From Ecdyonurus torrentis (Eukaryota > Arthropoda > Insecta > Ephemeroptera > Heptageniidae): a DNA stretch of 64,000 bases. The position numbers and the translations under genes are program-made. Below the pieces are notes generated by a model, which did no database searches, was not told the DNA's origin, and saw nothing but the letters and a program-made list of their open reading frames with translations. The stretch covers positions 58,055,709 through 58,119,708 of the forward strand of contig OX439128.1 in the NCBI GenBank assembly GCA_949318235.1, in the 5' to 3' direction. Position 1 is the first letter of the stretch. The number at the start of each line of letters is the position of its first letter. Positions 14,830 to 28,983 of this stretch are shown here, piece after piece.

Positions 14830-16399
14830 TGGCGCATTTTTTCACATAAGAATCACTCCTCATTTACTTGATTACATGAACATTTGTTTACAGTATAAAA
14901 ACTCGATTATCTCAAAAACTATAAGAGTTTAATTTTTCTAATTAGCACCATTAGATTCGCCGCGTTTTTTCACATAAGAATCACTCCTTATTTACTTGAT
15001 TACATGAACTTTTGTTTACAGATTAAAAACTCGATTATCTCAAAAACTATGAGTGTTAATATTTTTTCAGTAGCACCATTGAATTCTGCGCATTTTTTCA
15101 AATAAGAATCACTCCTCATTTACTTGGTTACATGATTTTTTGTTTACAGATTAAAAACTCGATTATCTCAAAAACTATACAACTTAAAATTTTTTAAGTA
15201 CCACCATTGGACTCGGCGCATTTTTTCACATAAGAATCACTTTTTATTTATTTGATTACATGAATTTTTGTTTACAGATTAAAAACTCGATTATCTCAAA
15301 AACTATAAGAGTTAAAATTTTTTAATTAGCACCATTAGATTCGCCGCATTTTTTCACATAAGAATCACTCCTTATTTACTTGATTACATGAACTTTTGTT
15401 TACAGATTAAAAACTCGATTATTTCAAAAACTATAAGAGTTAAATTTTTTTTAAGTAGCACCATTGGATTTGGCGCATTTTTTCACATAAGAATCAGTCT
15501 TCATTTACTTGCTTACATGAACTTTTGTTTACAGATTAAAAACTCGATTATTTCAAAAACTATAAGAGTTAAATTTTTTTAAGTAGCACCATTGGATTTG
15601 GCGCATTTTTTCACATAAGAATCACTCCTCATTTACTTGATTACATGAACTTTTGTTTACAGAATAAAAACTCGATTATCTCAAAAACTATGAGTGTTAA
15701 AATTTTTTAAGTAGCACCATTGAATTCTGCGCATTTTTTCACATAAGAATCACTCCTTATTTACTTGATTACATGAACTTTTGTTTACAGATTAAAAACT
15801 CGATTATCTCAAAAACTATAAGAGATAAATTTTTTTTAATTGCACCATTGGATTTGGCGCATTTTTTCACATAAGAATCACTCCTTATTTACTTGATTAC
15901 ATGAACTTTTGTTTACAGTATAAAAACTCGATTGTCTCAAAAACTATAAGAGTTTAATTTTTCTAATTAGCACCATTAGATTCGCCGCGTTTTTTCACAT
16001 AAGAATCACTCCTTATTTACTTGATTACATGAACTTTTGTTTACAGATTAAAAACTCGATTATCTCAAAAACTATGAGTGTTAAAATTTTTTCAGTAGCA
16101 CCATTGAATTCTGCGCATTTTTTCAAATAAGAATCACTCCTCATTTACTTGGTTACATGAACTTTTGTTTACAGATTAAAAACTCGATTATCTCAAAAAC
16201 TATACAACTTAAAATTTTTTAATTAGCACCATTAGATTCGCCGCATTTTTTCACATAAGAATCACTCCTTATTTACTTGATTACATGAACTTTTGTTTAC
16301 AGATTAAAAACTCGATTATTTCAAAAACTATAAGAGTTAAATTTTTTTTAAGTAGCACCATTGGATTTGGCGCATTTTTTCACATAAGAATCAGTCTTC
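14830..16399. repeat. Transitional HOR variants
   Basis: About twelve monomers join the 9480-bp region to the nested repeats. They run G-H-I-J-A1-A2-B-C-G-H and then an I/J fusion near 16150-16280, where ACAACTTAAAATTTTTT is followed by AATTAGC, followed by A1. Single-copy oddities are ATGAACATTTG near 14876 and ATGATTTTTTG near 15133, both within the otherwise constant m1-m18 block. Confidence 0.8.
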
Positions 16400-17168
16400 A
16401 TTTACTTGATTACATGAACTTTTGTTTACAGATTAAAAACTCGATTATTTCAAAAACTATAAGAGCTAAATTTTTTTTAAGTAGCACCATTGGATTTGGC
16501 GCATTTTTTCACATAAGAATCAGTCTTCATTTACTTGATTACATGAACTTTTGTTTACAGATTAAAAACTCGATTATTTCAAAAACTATAAGAGTTAAAT
16601 TTTTTTAAGTAGCACCATTGGATTTGGCGCATTTTTTCACATAAGAATCACTCCTCATTTACTTGATTACATGAACTTTTGTTTACAGAATAAAAACTCG
16701 ATTATCTCAAAAACTATGAGTGTTAAAATTTTTTAAGTAGCACCATTGAATTCTGCGCATTTTTTCACATAAGAATCACTCCTTATTTACTTGATTACAT
16801 GAACTTTTGTTTACAGATTAAAAACTCGATTATCTCAAAAACTATAAGAGTTAAATTTTTTTTAATTGCACCATTGGATTTGGCGCATTTTTTCACATAA
16901 GAATCACTCCTTATTTACTTGATTACATGAACTTTTGTTTACAGTATAAAAACTCGATTATCTCAAAAACTATAAGTGTTAAAATTTTTTAAGTAGCACC
17001 ATTGAATTCTGCGCATTTTTTCACATAAGAATCACTCCTCATTTACTTGATTACATGAACTTTTGTTTACAGTATAAAAACTCGATTATCTCAAAAACTA
17101 TTAGAGTTAAATTTTTCTAATTAGCACCATTAGATTCGCCGCATTTTTTCACATAAGAATCACTCCTT
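16400..17168. repeat. 769-bp (6-monomer) block, copy 1
   Basis: The block is A(GCT)-A2-B-C-E-F, with D missing. It repeats at 17169-17937. The two open frames starting at 17183 and 17952 are the same position in successive blocks. The C to E step has lost D: the TATAAAAAC of D is joined to the ATAAGTGTT of E, so the E monomer is itself a D/E fusion. Confidence 0.82.
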
Positions 17169-18576
17169 ATTTACTTGATTACATGAACTTTTGTTTACAG
17201 ATTAAAAACTCGATTATTTCAAAAACTATAAGAGCTAAATTTTTTTTAAGTAGCACCATTGGATTTGGCGCATTTTTTCACATAAGAATCAGTCTTCATT
17301 TACTTGATTACATGAACTTTTGTTTACAGATTAAAAACTCGATTATTTCAAAAACTATAAGAGTTAAATTTTTTTAAGTAGCACCATTGGATTTGGCGCA
17401 TTTTTTCACATAAGAATCACTCCTCATTTACTTGATTACATGAACTTTTGTTTACAGAATAAAAACTCGATTATCTCAAAAACTATGAGTGTTAAAATTT
17501 TTTAAGTAGCACCATTGAATTCTGCGCATTTTTTCACATAAGAATCACTCCTTATTTACTTGATTACATGAACTTTTGTTTACAGATTAAAAACTCGATT
17601 ATCTCAAAAACTATAAGAGTTAAATTTTTTTTAATTGCACCATTGGATTTGGCGCATTTTTTCACATAAGAATCACTCCTTATTTACTTGATTACATGAA
17701 CTTTTGTTTACAGTATAAAAACTCGATTATCTCAAAAACTATAAGTGTTAAAATTTTTTAAGTAGCACCATTGAATTCTGCGCATTTTTTCACATAAGAA
17801 TCACTCCTCATTTACTTGATTACATGAACTTTTGTTTACAGTATAAAAACTCGATTATCTCAAAAACTATTAGAGTTAAATTTTTCTAATTAGCACCATT
17901 AGATTCGCCGCATTTTTTCACATAAGAATCACTCCTTATTTACTTGATTACATGAACTTTTGTTTACAGATTAAAAACTCGATTATTTCAAAAACTATAA
18001 GAGCTAAATTTTTTTTAAGTAGCACCATTGGATTTGGCGCATTTTTTCACACGAGAATCAGTCTTCATTTACTTGATTACATGAACTTTTGTTTACAGAT
18101 TACAAACTCGATTATTTCAAAAACTATAAGAGTTAATTTTTTTTAAGTAGCACCATTGGATTTGGCGCATTTTTTCACATAAGAATCACTCCTCATTTAC
18201 TTGATTACATGAACTTTTGTTTACAGAATAAAAACTCGATTATCTCAAAAACTATGAGTGTTAAAATTTTTTAAGTAGCACCATTGAATTTTGCGCATTT
18301 TTTCACATAAGAATCACTCCTTATTTACTTGATTACATGAACTTTTGTTTACAGATTAAAAACTCGATTATCTCAAAAACTATAAGAGTTAAATTTTTTT
18401 TAATTGCATCATTGGATTTGGCGCATTTTTTCACATAAGAATCACTCCTTATTTACTTGATTACATGAACTTTTGTTTACAGTATAAAAACTCGATTATC
18501 TCAAAAACTATTAGAGTTAAAATTTTTTAAGTAGCACCATTGGATTCTGAGCATTTTTTCACATAAGAATCACTCC
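16527..18576. repeat. 2050-bp (16-monomer) unit, copy 1
   Basis: This unit is repeated directly at 18577-20626 with no difference seen. It contains most of both 769-bp blocks. After them come A(GCT) with TCACACGAGAATC, an A2 with GATTACAAACTCG, B with TTGAATTTTGCGC, C with TGCATC, and D with CTGAGC. These private variants make the 2050-bp offset unambiguous. Confidence 0.88.
17169..17937. repeat. 769-bp (6-monomer) block, copy 2
   Basis: This repeats 16400-17168. The match continues into the next monomer until 18050, where TCACATAAG becomes TCACACGAG. Confidence 0.82.
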
Positions 18577-20626
18577 TCATTTACTTGATTACATGAACTT
18601 TTGTTTACAGATTAAAAACTCGATTATTTCAAAAACTATAAGAGTTAAATTTTTTTAAGTAGCACCATTGGATTTGGCGCATTTTTTCACATAAGAATCA
18701 CTCCTCATTTACTTGATTACATGAACTTTTGTTTACAGAATAAAAACTCGATTATCTCAAAAACTATGAGTGTTAAAATTTTTTAAGTAGCACCATTGAA
18801 TTCTGCGCATTTTTTCACATAAGAATCACTCCTTATTTACTTGATTACATGAACTTTTGTTTACAGATTAAAAACTCGATTATCTCAAAAACTATAAGAG
18901 TTAAATTTTTTTTAATTGCACCATTGGATTTGGCGCATTTTTTCACATAAGAATCACTCCTTATTTACTTGATTACATGAACTTTTGTTTACAGTATAAA
19001 AACTCGATTATCTCAAAAACTATAAGTGTTAAAATTTTTTAAGTAGCACCATTGAATTCTGCGCATTTTTTCACATAAGAATCACTCCTCATTTACTTGA
19101 TTACATGAACTTTTGTTTACAGTATAAAAACTCGATTATCTCAAAAACTATTAGAGTTAAATTTTTCTAATTAGCACCATTAGATTCGCCGCATTTTTTC
19201 ACATAAGAATCACTCCTTATTTACTTGATTACATGAACTTTTGTTTACAGATTAAAAACTCGATTATTTCAAAAACTATAAGAGCTAAATTTTTTTTAAG
19301 TAGCACCATTGGATTTGGCGCATTTTTTCACATAAGAATCAGTCTTCATTTACTTGATTACATGAACTTTTGTTTACAGATTAAAAACTCGATTATTTCA
19401 AAAACTATAAGAGTTAAATTTTTTTAAGTAGCACCATTGGATTTGGCGCATTTTTTCACATAAGAATCACTCCTCATTTACTTGATTACATGAACTTTTG
19501 TTTACAGAATAAAAACTCGATTATCTCAAAAACTATGAGTGTTAAAATTTTTTAAGTAGCACCATTGAATTCTGCGCATTTTTTCACATAAGAATCACTC
19601 CTTATTTACTTGATTACATGAACTTTTGTTTACAGATTAAAAACTCGATTATCTCAAAAACTATAAGAGTTAAATTTTTTTTAATTGCACCATTGGATTT
19701 GGCGCATTTTTTCACATAAGAATCACTCCTTATTTACTTGATTACATGAACTTTTGTTTACAGTATAAAAACTCGATTATCTCAAAAACTATAAGTGTTA
19801 AAATTTTTTAAGTAGCACCATTGAATTCTGCGCATTTTTTCACATAAGAATCACTCCTCATTTACTTGATTACATGAACTTTTGTTTACAGTATAAAAAC
19901 TCGATTATCTCAAAAACTATTAGAGTTAAATTTTTCTAATTAGCACCATTAGATTCGCCGCATTTTTTCACATAAGAATCACTCCTTATTTACTTGATTA
20001 CATGAACTTTTGTTTACAGATTAAAAACTCGATTATTTCAAAAACTATAAGAGCTAAATTTTTTTTAAGTAGCACCATTGGATTTGGCGCATTTTTTCAC
20101 ACGAGAATCAGTCTTCATTTACTTGATTACATGAACTTTTGTTTACAGATTACAAACTCGATTATTTCAAAAACTATAAGAGTTAATTTTTTTTAAGTAG
20201 CACCATTGGATTTGGCGCATTTTTTCACATAAGAATCACTCCTCATTTACTTGATTACATGAACTTTTGTTTACAGAATAAAAACTCGATTATCTCAAAA
20301 ACTATGAGTGTTAAAATTTTTTAAGTAGCACCATTGAATTTTGCGCATTTTTTCACATAAGAATCACTCCTTATTTACTTGATTACATGAACTTTTGTTT
20401 ACAGATTAAAAACTCGATTATCTCAAAAACTATAAGAGTTAAATTTTTTTTAATTGCATCATTGGATTTGGCGCATTTTTTCACATAAGAATCACTCCTT
20501 ATTTACTTGATTACATGAACTTTTGTTTACAGTATAAAAACTCGATTATCTCAAAAACTATTAGAGTTAAAATTTTTTAAGTAGCACCATTGGATTCTGA
20601 GCATTTTTTCACATAAGAATCACTCC
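18577..20626. repeat. 2050-bp (16-monomer) unit, copy 2
   Basis: This repeats copy 1. TCACACGAG occurs again at 20097-20105, exactly 2050 bp after copy 1, and GAATTTTGCGC recurs near 20337. Confidence 0.88.
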
Positions 20627-21907
20627 TCATTTACTTGATTACATGAACTTTTGTTTACAGATTAAAAACTCGATTATTTCAAAAACTATAAGAGTTAAAT
20701 TTTTTTAAGTAGCACCATTGGATTTGGCGCATTTTTTCACATAAGAATCACTCCTCATTTACTTGATTACATGAACTTTTGTTTACAGAATAAAAACTCG
20801 ATTATCTCAAAAACTATGAGTGTTAAAATTTTTTAAGTAGCACCATTGAATTCTGCGCATTTTTTCACATAAGAATCACTCCTTATTTACTTGATTACAT
20901 GAACTTTTGTTTACAGATTAAAAACTCGATTATCTCAAAAACTATAAGAGTTAAATTTTTTTTAATTGCACCATTGGATTTGGCGCATTTTTTCACATAA
21001 GAATCACTCCTTATTTACTTGATTACATGAACTTTTGTTTACAGTATAAAAACTCGATTATCTCAAAAACTATAAGTGTTAAAATTTTTTAAGTAGCACC
21101 ATTGAATTCTGCGCATTTTTTCACATAAGAATCACTCCTCATTTACTTGATTACATGAACTTTTGTTTACAGTATAAAAACTCGATTATCTCAAAAACTA
21201 TTAGAGTTAAATTTTTCTAATTAGCACCATTAGATTCGCCGCATTTTTTCACATAAGAATCACTCCTTATTTACTTGATTACATGAACTTTTGTTTACAG
21301 ATTAAAAACTCGATTATTTCAAAAACTATAAGAGCTAAATTTTTTTTAAGTAGCACCATTGGATTTGGCGCATTTTTTCACACAAGAATCAGTCTTCATT
21401 TACTTGATTACATGAACTTTTGTTTACAGATTACAAACTCGATTATTTCAAAAACTATAAGAGTTAATTTTTTTTAAGTAGCACCATTGGATTTGGCGCA
21501 TTTTTTCACATAAGAATCACTCCTCATTTACTTGATTACATGAACTTTTGTTTACAGAATAAAAACTCGATTATCTCAAAAACTATGAGTGTTAAAATTT
21601 TTTAAGTAGCACCATTGAATTTTGCGCATTTTTTCACATAAGAATCACTCCTTATTTACTTGATTACATGAACTTTTGTTTACAGATTAAAAACTCGATT
21701 ATCTCAAAAACTATAAGAGTTAAATTTTTTTTAATTGCATCATTGGATTTGGCGCATTTTTTCACATAAGAATCACTCCTTATTTACTTGATTACATGAA
21801 CTTTTGTTTACAGTATAAAAACTCGATTATCTCAAAAACTATTAGAGTTAAAATTTTTTAAGTAGCACCATTGGATTCTGAGCATTTTTTCACATAAGAA
21901 TCACTCC
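20627..21907. repeat. Contracted third unit, 1281 bp (10 monomers)
   Basis: This unit is the 2050-bp unit with one 769-bp block missing (2050 - 769 = 1281). It keeps GATTACAAACTCG, TTGAATTTTGCGC and CTGAGC. It differs at one diagnostic site, reading TCACACAAG where copies 1 and 2 read TCACACGAG. The match to copy 2 ends at about 21942. Confidence 0.87.
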
Positions 21908-22236
21908 TCATTTACTTGATTACATGAACTTTTGTTTACAGAATAAAAACTCGATTATCTCAAAAACTATAAGTGTTAAAATTTTTTAAGTAGCACCATT
22001 GAATTCTGCGCATTTTTTCACATAAGAATCACTCCTCATTTACTTGATTACATGAACTTTTGTTTACAGTATAAAAACTCGATTATCTCAAAAACTATTA
22101 GAGTTAAATTTTTCTAATTAGCACCATTAGATTCGCCGCATTTTTTCACATAAGAATCACTCCTTATTTACTTGATTACATGAACTTTTGTTTACAGATT
22201 AAAAACTCGATTATTTCAAAAACTATAAGAGTTAAA
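21908..22236. repeat. Connecting E-F-A monomers
   Basis: A short run of ordinary E, F and A monomers returns to the pattern seen near 6660-6990. Nothing else is visible here. Confidence 0.8.
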
Positions 22237-23645
22237 TTTTTTTAAGTAGCACCATTGGATTTGGCGCATTTTTTCACATAAGAATCAGTCTTCATTTACT
22301 TGATTACATGAACTTTTGTTTACAGATTAAAAACTCGATTATTTCAAAAACTATAAGAGTTAAATTTTTTTAAGTAGCACCATTGGATTTGGCGCATTTT
22401 TTCACATAAGAATCACTCCTCATTTACTTGATTACATGAACTTTTGTTTACAGTATAAAAACTCGATTATCTCAAAAACTATAAGAGTTTAATTTTTCTA
22501 ATTAGCACCATTAGATTCGCCGCGTTTTTTCACATAAGAATCACTCCTTATTTACTTGATTACATGAACTTTTGTTTACAGATTAAAAACTCGATTATCT
22601 CAAAAACTATGAGTGTTAAAATTTTTTCAGTAGCACCATTGAATTCTGCGCATTTTTTCAAATAAGAATCACTCCTCATTTACTTGGTTACATGAACTTT
22701 TGTTTACAGATTAAAAACTCGATTATCTCAAAAACTATACAACTTAAAATTTTTTAAGTAGCACCATTGGATTTGGCGCATTTTTTCACATAAGAATCAC
22801 TCCTCATTTACTTGATTACATGAACTTTTGTTTACAGAATAAAAACTCGATTATCTCAAAAACTATGAGTGTTAAAATTTTTTAAGTAGCACCATTGAAT
22901 TCTGCGCATTTTTTCACATAAGAATCACTCCTTATTTACTTGATTACATGAACTTTTGTTTACAGATTAAAAATTCGATTATCTCAAAAACTATTAGAGT
23001 TAAAATTTTTTAAGTAGCACCATTGAATTCTGCGCATTTTTTCACATAAGAATCACTCCTCATTTACTTGATTACATGAACTTTTGTTTACAGTATAAAA
23101 ACTCGATTATCTCAAAAACTATTAGAGTTAAATTTTTTTAAGTAGCACCATTAGATTTGGCGCATTTTTTCACATAAGAATCACTCCTCATTTACTTGAT
23201 TACATGAACTTTTGTTTACAGTATAAAAACTCGATTATCTCAAAAACTATAAGAGTTTAATTTTTCTAATTAGCACCATTAGATTCGCCGCGTTTTTTCA
23301 CATAAGAATCACTCCTTATTTACTTGATTACATGAACTTTTGTTTACAGATTAAAAACTCGATTATCTCAAAAACTATGAGTGTTAAAATTTTTTCAGTA
23401 GCACCATTGAATTCTGCGCATTTTTTCAAATAAGAATCACTCCTCATTTACTTGGTTACATGAACTTTTGTTTACAGATTAAAAACTCGATTATCTCAAA
23501 AACTATACAACTTAAAATTTTTTAATTAGCACCATTAGATTCGCCGCATTTTTTCACATAAGAATCACTCCTTATTTACTTGATTACATGAACTTTTGTT
23601 TACAGATTAAAAACTCGATTATTTCAAAAACTATAAGAGTTAAAT
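22237..23645. repeat. 1409-bp (11-monomer) unit, copy 1
   Basis: This is repeated at 23646-25054. The private variant AAAATTCGATT occurs at 22970 and again 1409 bp later. The unit contains A2-G-H, an I fused to A2 near 22740-22790, then B, a C/D fusion, E/F fusions, G, H and an I/J fusion before the next A1. Confidence 0.85.
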
Positions 23646-25054
23646 TTTTTTTAAGTAGCACCATTGGATTTGGCGCATTTTTTCACATAAGAATCAGTCT
23701 TCATTTACTTGATTACATGAACTTTTGTTTACAGATTAAAAACTCGATTATTTCAAAAACTATAAGAGTTAAATTTTTTTAAGTAGCACCATTGGATTTG
23801 GCGCATTTTTTCACATAAGAATCACTCCTCATTTACTTGATTACATGAACTTTTGTTTACAGTATAAAAACTCGATTATCTCAAAAACTATAAGAGTTTA
23901 ATTTTTCTAATTAGCACCATTAGATTCGCCGCGTTTTTTCACATAAGAATCACTCCTTATTTACTTGATTACATGAACTTTTGTTTACAGATTAAAAACT
24001 CGATTATCTCAAAAACTATGAGTGTTAAAATTTTTTCAGTAGCACCATTGAATTCTGCGCATTTTTTCAAATAAGAATCACTCCTCATTTACTTGGTTAC
24101 ATGAACTTTTGTTTACAGATTAAAAACTCGATTATCTCAAAAACTATACAACTTAAAATTTTTTAAGTAGCACCATTGGATTTGGCGCATTTTTTCACAT
24201 AAGAATCACTCCTCATTTACTTGATTACATGAACTTTTGTTTACAGAATAAAAACTCGATTATCTCAAAAACTATGAGTGTTAAAATTTTTTAAGTAGCA
24301 CCATTGAATTCTGCGCATTTTTTCACATAAGAATCACTCCTTATTTACTTGATTACATGAACTTTTGTTTACAGATTAAAAATTCGATTATCTCAAAAAC
24401 TATTAGAGTTAAAATTTTTTAAGTAGCACCATTGAATTCTGCGCATTTTTTCACATAAGAATCACTCCTCATTTACTTGATTACATGAACTTTTGTTTAC
24501 AGTATAAAAACTCGATTATCTCAAAAACTATTAGAGTTAAATTTTTTTAAGTAGCACCATTAGATTTGGCGCATTTTTTCACATAAGAATCACTCCTCAT
24601 TTACTTGATTACATGAACTTTTGTTTACAGTATAAAAACTCGATTATCTCAAAAACTATAAGAGTTTAATTTTTCTAATTAGCACCATTAGATTCGCCGC
24701 GTTTTTTCACATAAGAATCACTCCTTATTTACTTGATTACATGAACTTTTGTTTACAGATTAAAAACTCGATTATCTCAAAAACTATGAGTGTTAAAATT
24801 TTTTCAGTAGCACCATTGAATTCTGCGCATTTTTTCAAATAAGAATCACTCCTCATTTACTTGGTTACATGAACTTTTGTTTACAGATTAAAAACTCGAT
24901 TATCTCAAAAACTATACAACTTAAAATTTTTTAATTAGCACCCTTAGATTCGCCGCATTTTTTCACATAAGAATCACTCCTTATTTACTTGATTACATGA
25001 ACTTTTGTTTACAGATTAAAAACTCGATTATTTCAAAAACTATAAGAGTTAAAT
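23646..25054. repeat. 1409-bp (11-monomer) unit, copy 2
   Basis: This repeats copy 1. The clear difference is AGCACCCTTAG at 24937-24947 against AGCACCATTAG in copy 1. The ACCCTTAG form is carried on to 29421 and 31213, so it dates those duplications as later than this one. The match extends to 25271. Confidence 0.85.
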
Positions 25055-28000
25055 TTTTTTTAAGTAGCACCATTGGATTTGGCGCATTTTTTCACATAAG
25101 AATCAGTCTTCATTTACTTGATTACATGAACTTTTGTTTACAGATTAAAAACTCGATTATTTCAAAAACTATAAGAGTTAAATTTTTTTAAGTAGCACCA
25201 TTGGATTTGGCGCATTTTTTCACATAAGAATCACTCCTCATTTACTTGATTACATGAACTTTTGTTTACAGAATAAAAACTCGATTATCTCAAAAACTAT
25301 AAGTGTTAAAATTTTTTAAGTAGCACCATTGAATTCTGCGCATTTTTTCACATAAGATTCACTCCTCATTTACTTGATTACATGAACTTTTGTTTACAGT
25401 ATAAAAACTCGATTATCTCAAAAACTATTAGAGTTAAATTTTTCTAATTAGCACCATTAGATTCGCCGCATTTTTTCACATAAGAATCACTCCTTATTTA
25501 CTTGATTACATGAACTTTTGTTTACAGATTAAAAACTCGATTATTTCAAAAACTATAAGAGCTAAATTTTTTTAAGTAGCACCATTGGATTTGGCGCATT
25601 TTTTCACATAAGAATCAGTCTTCATTTACTTGATTACATGAACTTTTGTTTACAGATTAAAAACTCGATTATTTCAAAAACTATAAGAGTTAAATTTTTT
25701 TAAGTAGCACCATTGGATTTGGCGCATTTTTTCACATAAGAATCACTCCTCATTTACTTGATTACATGAACTTTTGTTTACAGTATAAAAACTCGATTAT
25801 CTCAAAAACTATAAGAGTTTAATTTTTCTAATTAGCACCATTAGATTCGCCGCGTTTTTTCACATAAGAATCACTTTTTATTTATTTGATTACATGAATT
25901 TTTGTTTACAGATTAAAAACTCGATTATCTCAAAAACTATAAGAGTTAAAATTTTTTAATTAGCACCATTAGATTCGCCGCATTTTTTCACATAAGAATC
26001 ACTCCTTATTTACTTGATTACATGAACTTTTGTTTACAGATTAAAAACTCGATTATTTCAAAAACTATAAGAGTTAAATTTTTTTAAGTAGCACCATTGG
26101 ATTTGGCGCATTTTTTCACATAAGAATCAGTCTTCATTTACTTGATTACATGAACTTTTGTTTACAGATTAAAAACTCGATTATTTCAAAAACTATAAGA
26201 GTTAAATTTTTTTAAGTAGCTTCATTGGATTTGGCGCATTTTTTCACATAAGAATCACTCCTCATTTACTTGATTACATGAACTTTTGTTTACAGAATAA
26301 AAACTCGATTATCTCAAAAACTATGAGTGTTAAAATTTTTTAAGTAGCACCATTGAATTCTGCGCATTTTTTCAAATAAGAATCACTCCTCATTTACTTG
26401 GTTACATGAACTTTTGTTTACAGATTAAAAACTCGATTATCTCAAAAACTATACAACTTAAAATTTTTTAATTAGCACCATTAGATTCGCCGCATTTTTT
26501 CACATAAGAATCACTCCTTATTTACTTGATTACATGAACTTTTGTTTACAGATTAAAAACTCGATTATTTTAAAAACTATAAGAGATAAATTTTTTTAAG
26601 TAGCTTCATTGGATTTGGCGCATTTTTTCACATAAGAATCACTCCTCATTTACTTGATTACATGACTTTTTGTTTACAGAATAAAAACTCGATTATCTCA
26701 AAAACTATGAGTGTTAAAATTTTTTAAGTAGCACCATTGAATTCTGCGCATTTTTTCAAATAAGAATCACTCCTCATTTACTTGGTTACATGAACTTTTG
26801 TTTACAGATTAAAAACTCGATTATCTCAAAAACTATAAGTGTTAAAATTTTTTAAGTAGCACCATTGAATTCTGCGCATTTTTTCACATAAGAATCACTC
26901 CTCATTTACTTGATTACATGAACTTTTGTTTACAGTATAAAAACTCGATTATCTCAAAAACTATTAGAGTTAAATTTTTCTAATTAGCACCATTAGATTC
27001 GCCGCATTTTTTCACATAAGAATCACTCCTTATTTACTTGATTACATGAACTTTTGTTTACAGATTAAAAACTCGATTATTTCAAAAACTATAAGAGTTA
27101 AATTTTTTTAAGTAGCACCATTGGATTTGGCGCATTTTTTCACATAAGAATCAGTCTTCATTTACTTGATTACATGAACTTTTGTTTACAGAATAAAAAC
27201 TCGATTATCTCAAAAACTATAAGTGTTAAAATTTTTTAAGTAGCACCATTGAATTCTGCGCATTTTTTCACATAAGAATCACTCCTCATTTACTTGATTA
27301 CATGAACTTTTGTTTACAGTATAAAAACTCGATTATCTCAAAAACTATTAGAGTTAAATTTTTCTAATTAGCACCATTAGATTCGCCGCATTTTTTCACA
27401 TAAGAATCACTCCTTATTTACTTGATTACATGAACTTTTGTTTACAGATTAAAAACTCGATTATTTCAAAAACTATAAGAGTTAAATTTTTTTAAGTAGC
27501 ACCATTGGATTTGGCGCATTTTTTCACATAAGAATCAGTCTTCATTTACTTGATTACATGAACTTTTGTTTACAGATTAAAAACTCGATTATTTCAAAAA
27601 CTATAAGAGTTAAATTTTTTTAAGTAGCACCATTGGATTTGGCGCATTTTTTTACATAAGAATCACTCCTCATTTACTTGATTACATGAACTTTTGTTTA
27701 CAGTATAAAAACTCGATTATCTCAAAAACTATAAGAGTTTAATTTTTTTTATTAGCACCATTAGATTCGCCGCATTTTTTCACATAAGAATCACTCCTTA
27801 TTTACTTGATTACATGAACTTTTGTTTACAGATTAAAAACTCGATTATTTCAAAAACTATAAGAGTTAAATTTTTTTAAGTAGCACCATTGGATTTGGCG
27901 CATTTTTTCACATAAGAATCAGTCTTCATTTACTTGATTACATGAACTTTTGTTTACAGATTAAAAACTCGATTATTTCAAAAACTATAAGAGATAAATT

Positions 28001-28983
28001 TTTTTAAGTAGCTTCATTGGATTTGGCGCATTTTTTCACATAAGAATCACTCCTCATTTACTTGATTACATGACTTTTTGTTTACAGAATAAAAACTCGA
28101 TTATCTCAAAAACTATGAGTGTTAAAATTTTTTAAGTAGCACCATTGAATTCTGCGCATTTTTTCAAATAAGAATCACTCCTCATTTACTTGGTTACATG
28201 AACTTTTGTTTACAGATTAAAAACTCGATTATCTCAAAAACTATAAGTGTTAAAATTTTTTAAGTAGCACCATTGAATTCTGCGCATTTTTTCACATAAG
28301 ATTCACTCCTCATTTACTTGATTACATGAACTTTTGTTTACAGTATAAAAACTCGATTATCTCAAAAACTATTAGAGTTAAATTTTTCTAATTAGCACCA
28401 TTAGATTCGCCGCATTTTTTCACATAAGAATCACTCCTTATTTACTTGATTACATGAACTTTTGTTTACAGATTAAAAACTCGATTATTTCAAAAACTAT
28501 AAGAGCTAAATTTTTTTAAGTAGCACCATTGGATTTGGCGCATTTTTTCACATAAGAATCAGTCTTCATTTACTTGATTACATGAACTTTTGTTTACAGA
28601 TTAAAAACTCGATTATTTCAAAAACTATAAGAGTTAAATTTTTTTAAGTAGCACCATTGGATTTGGCGCATTTTTTCACATAAGAATCACTCCTCATTTA
28701 CTTGATTACATGAACTTTTGTTTACAGTATAAAAACTCGATTATCTCAAAAACTATAAGAGTTTAATTTTTCTAATTAGCACCATTAGATTCGCCGCGTT
28801 TTTTCACATAAGAATCACTTTTTATTTATTTGATTACATGAATTTTTGTTTACAGATTAAAAACTCGATTATCTCAAAAACTATAAGAGTTAAAATTTTT
28901 TAATTAGCACCATTAGATTCGCCGCATTTTTTCACATAAGAATCACTCCTTATTTACTTGATTACATGAACTTTTGTTTACAG
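24471..28983. repeat. 4513-bp block, copy 1 (offset 6274 bp, 49 monomers)
   Basis: This matches 30745-35257. Shared private variants include AAGATTCAC (near 25353 and 28303), GCTTCATTGG (near 26219, 26603 and 28012), ATGACTTTTTG (26662 and 28070), CATTTTTTTACATAAG near 27646 and AATTTTTTTTATTAGC near 27741. Inside the block, segments near 26.6-26.9 and 28.0-28.3 kb also repeat each other at an offset of 1408 bp. Confidence 0.85.
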
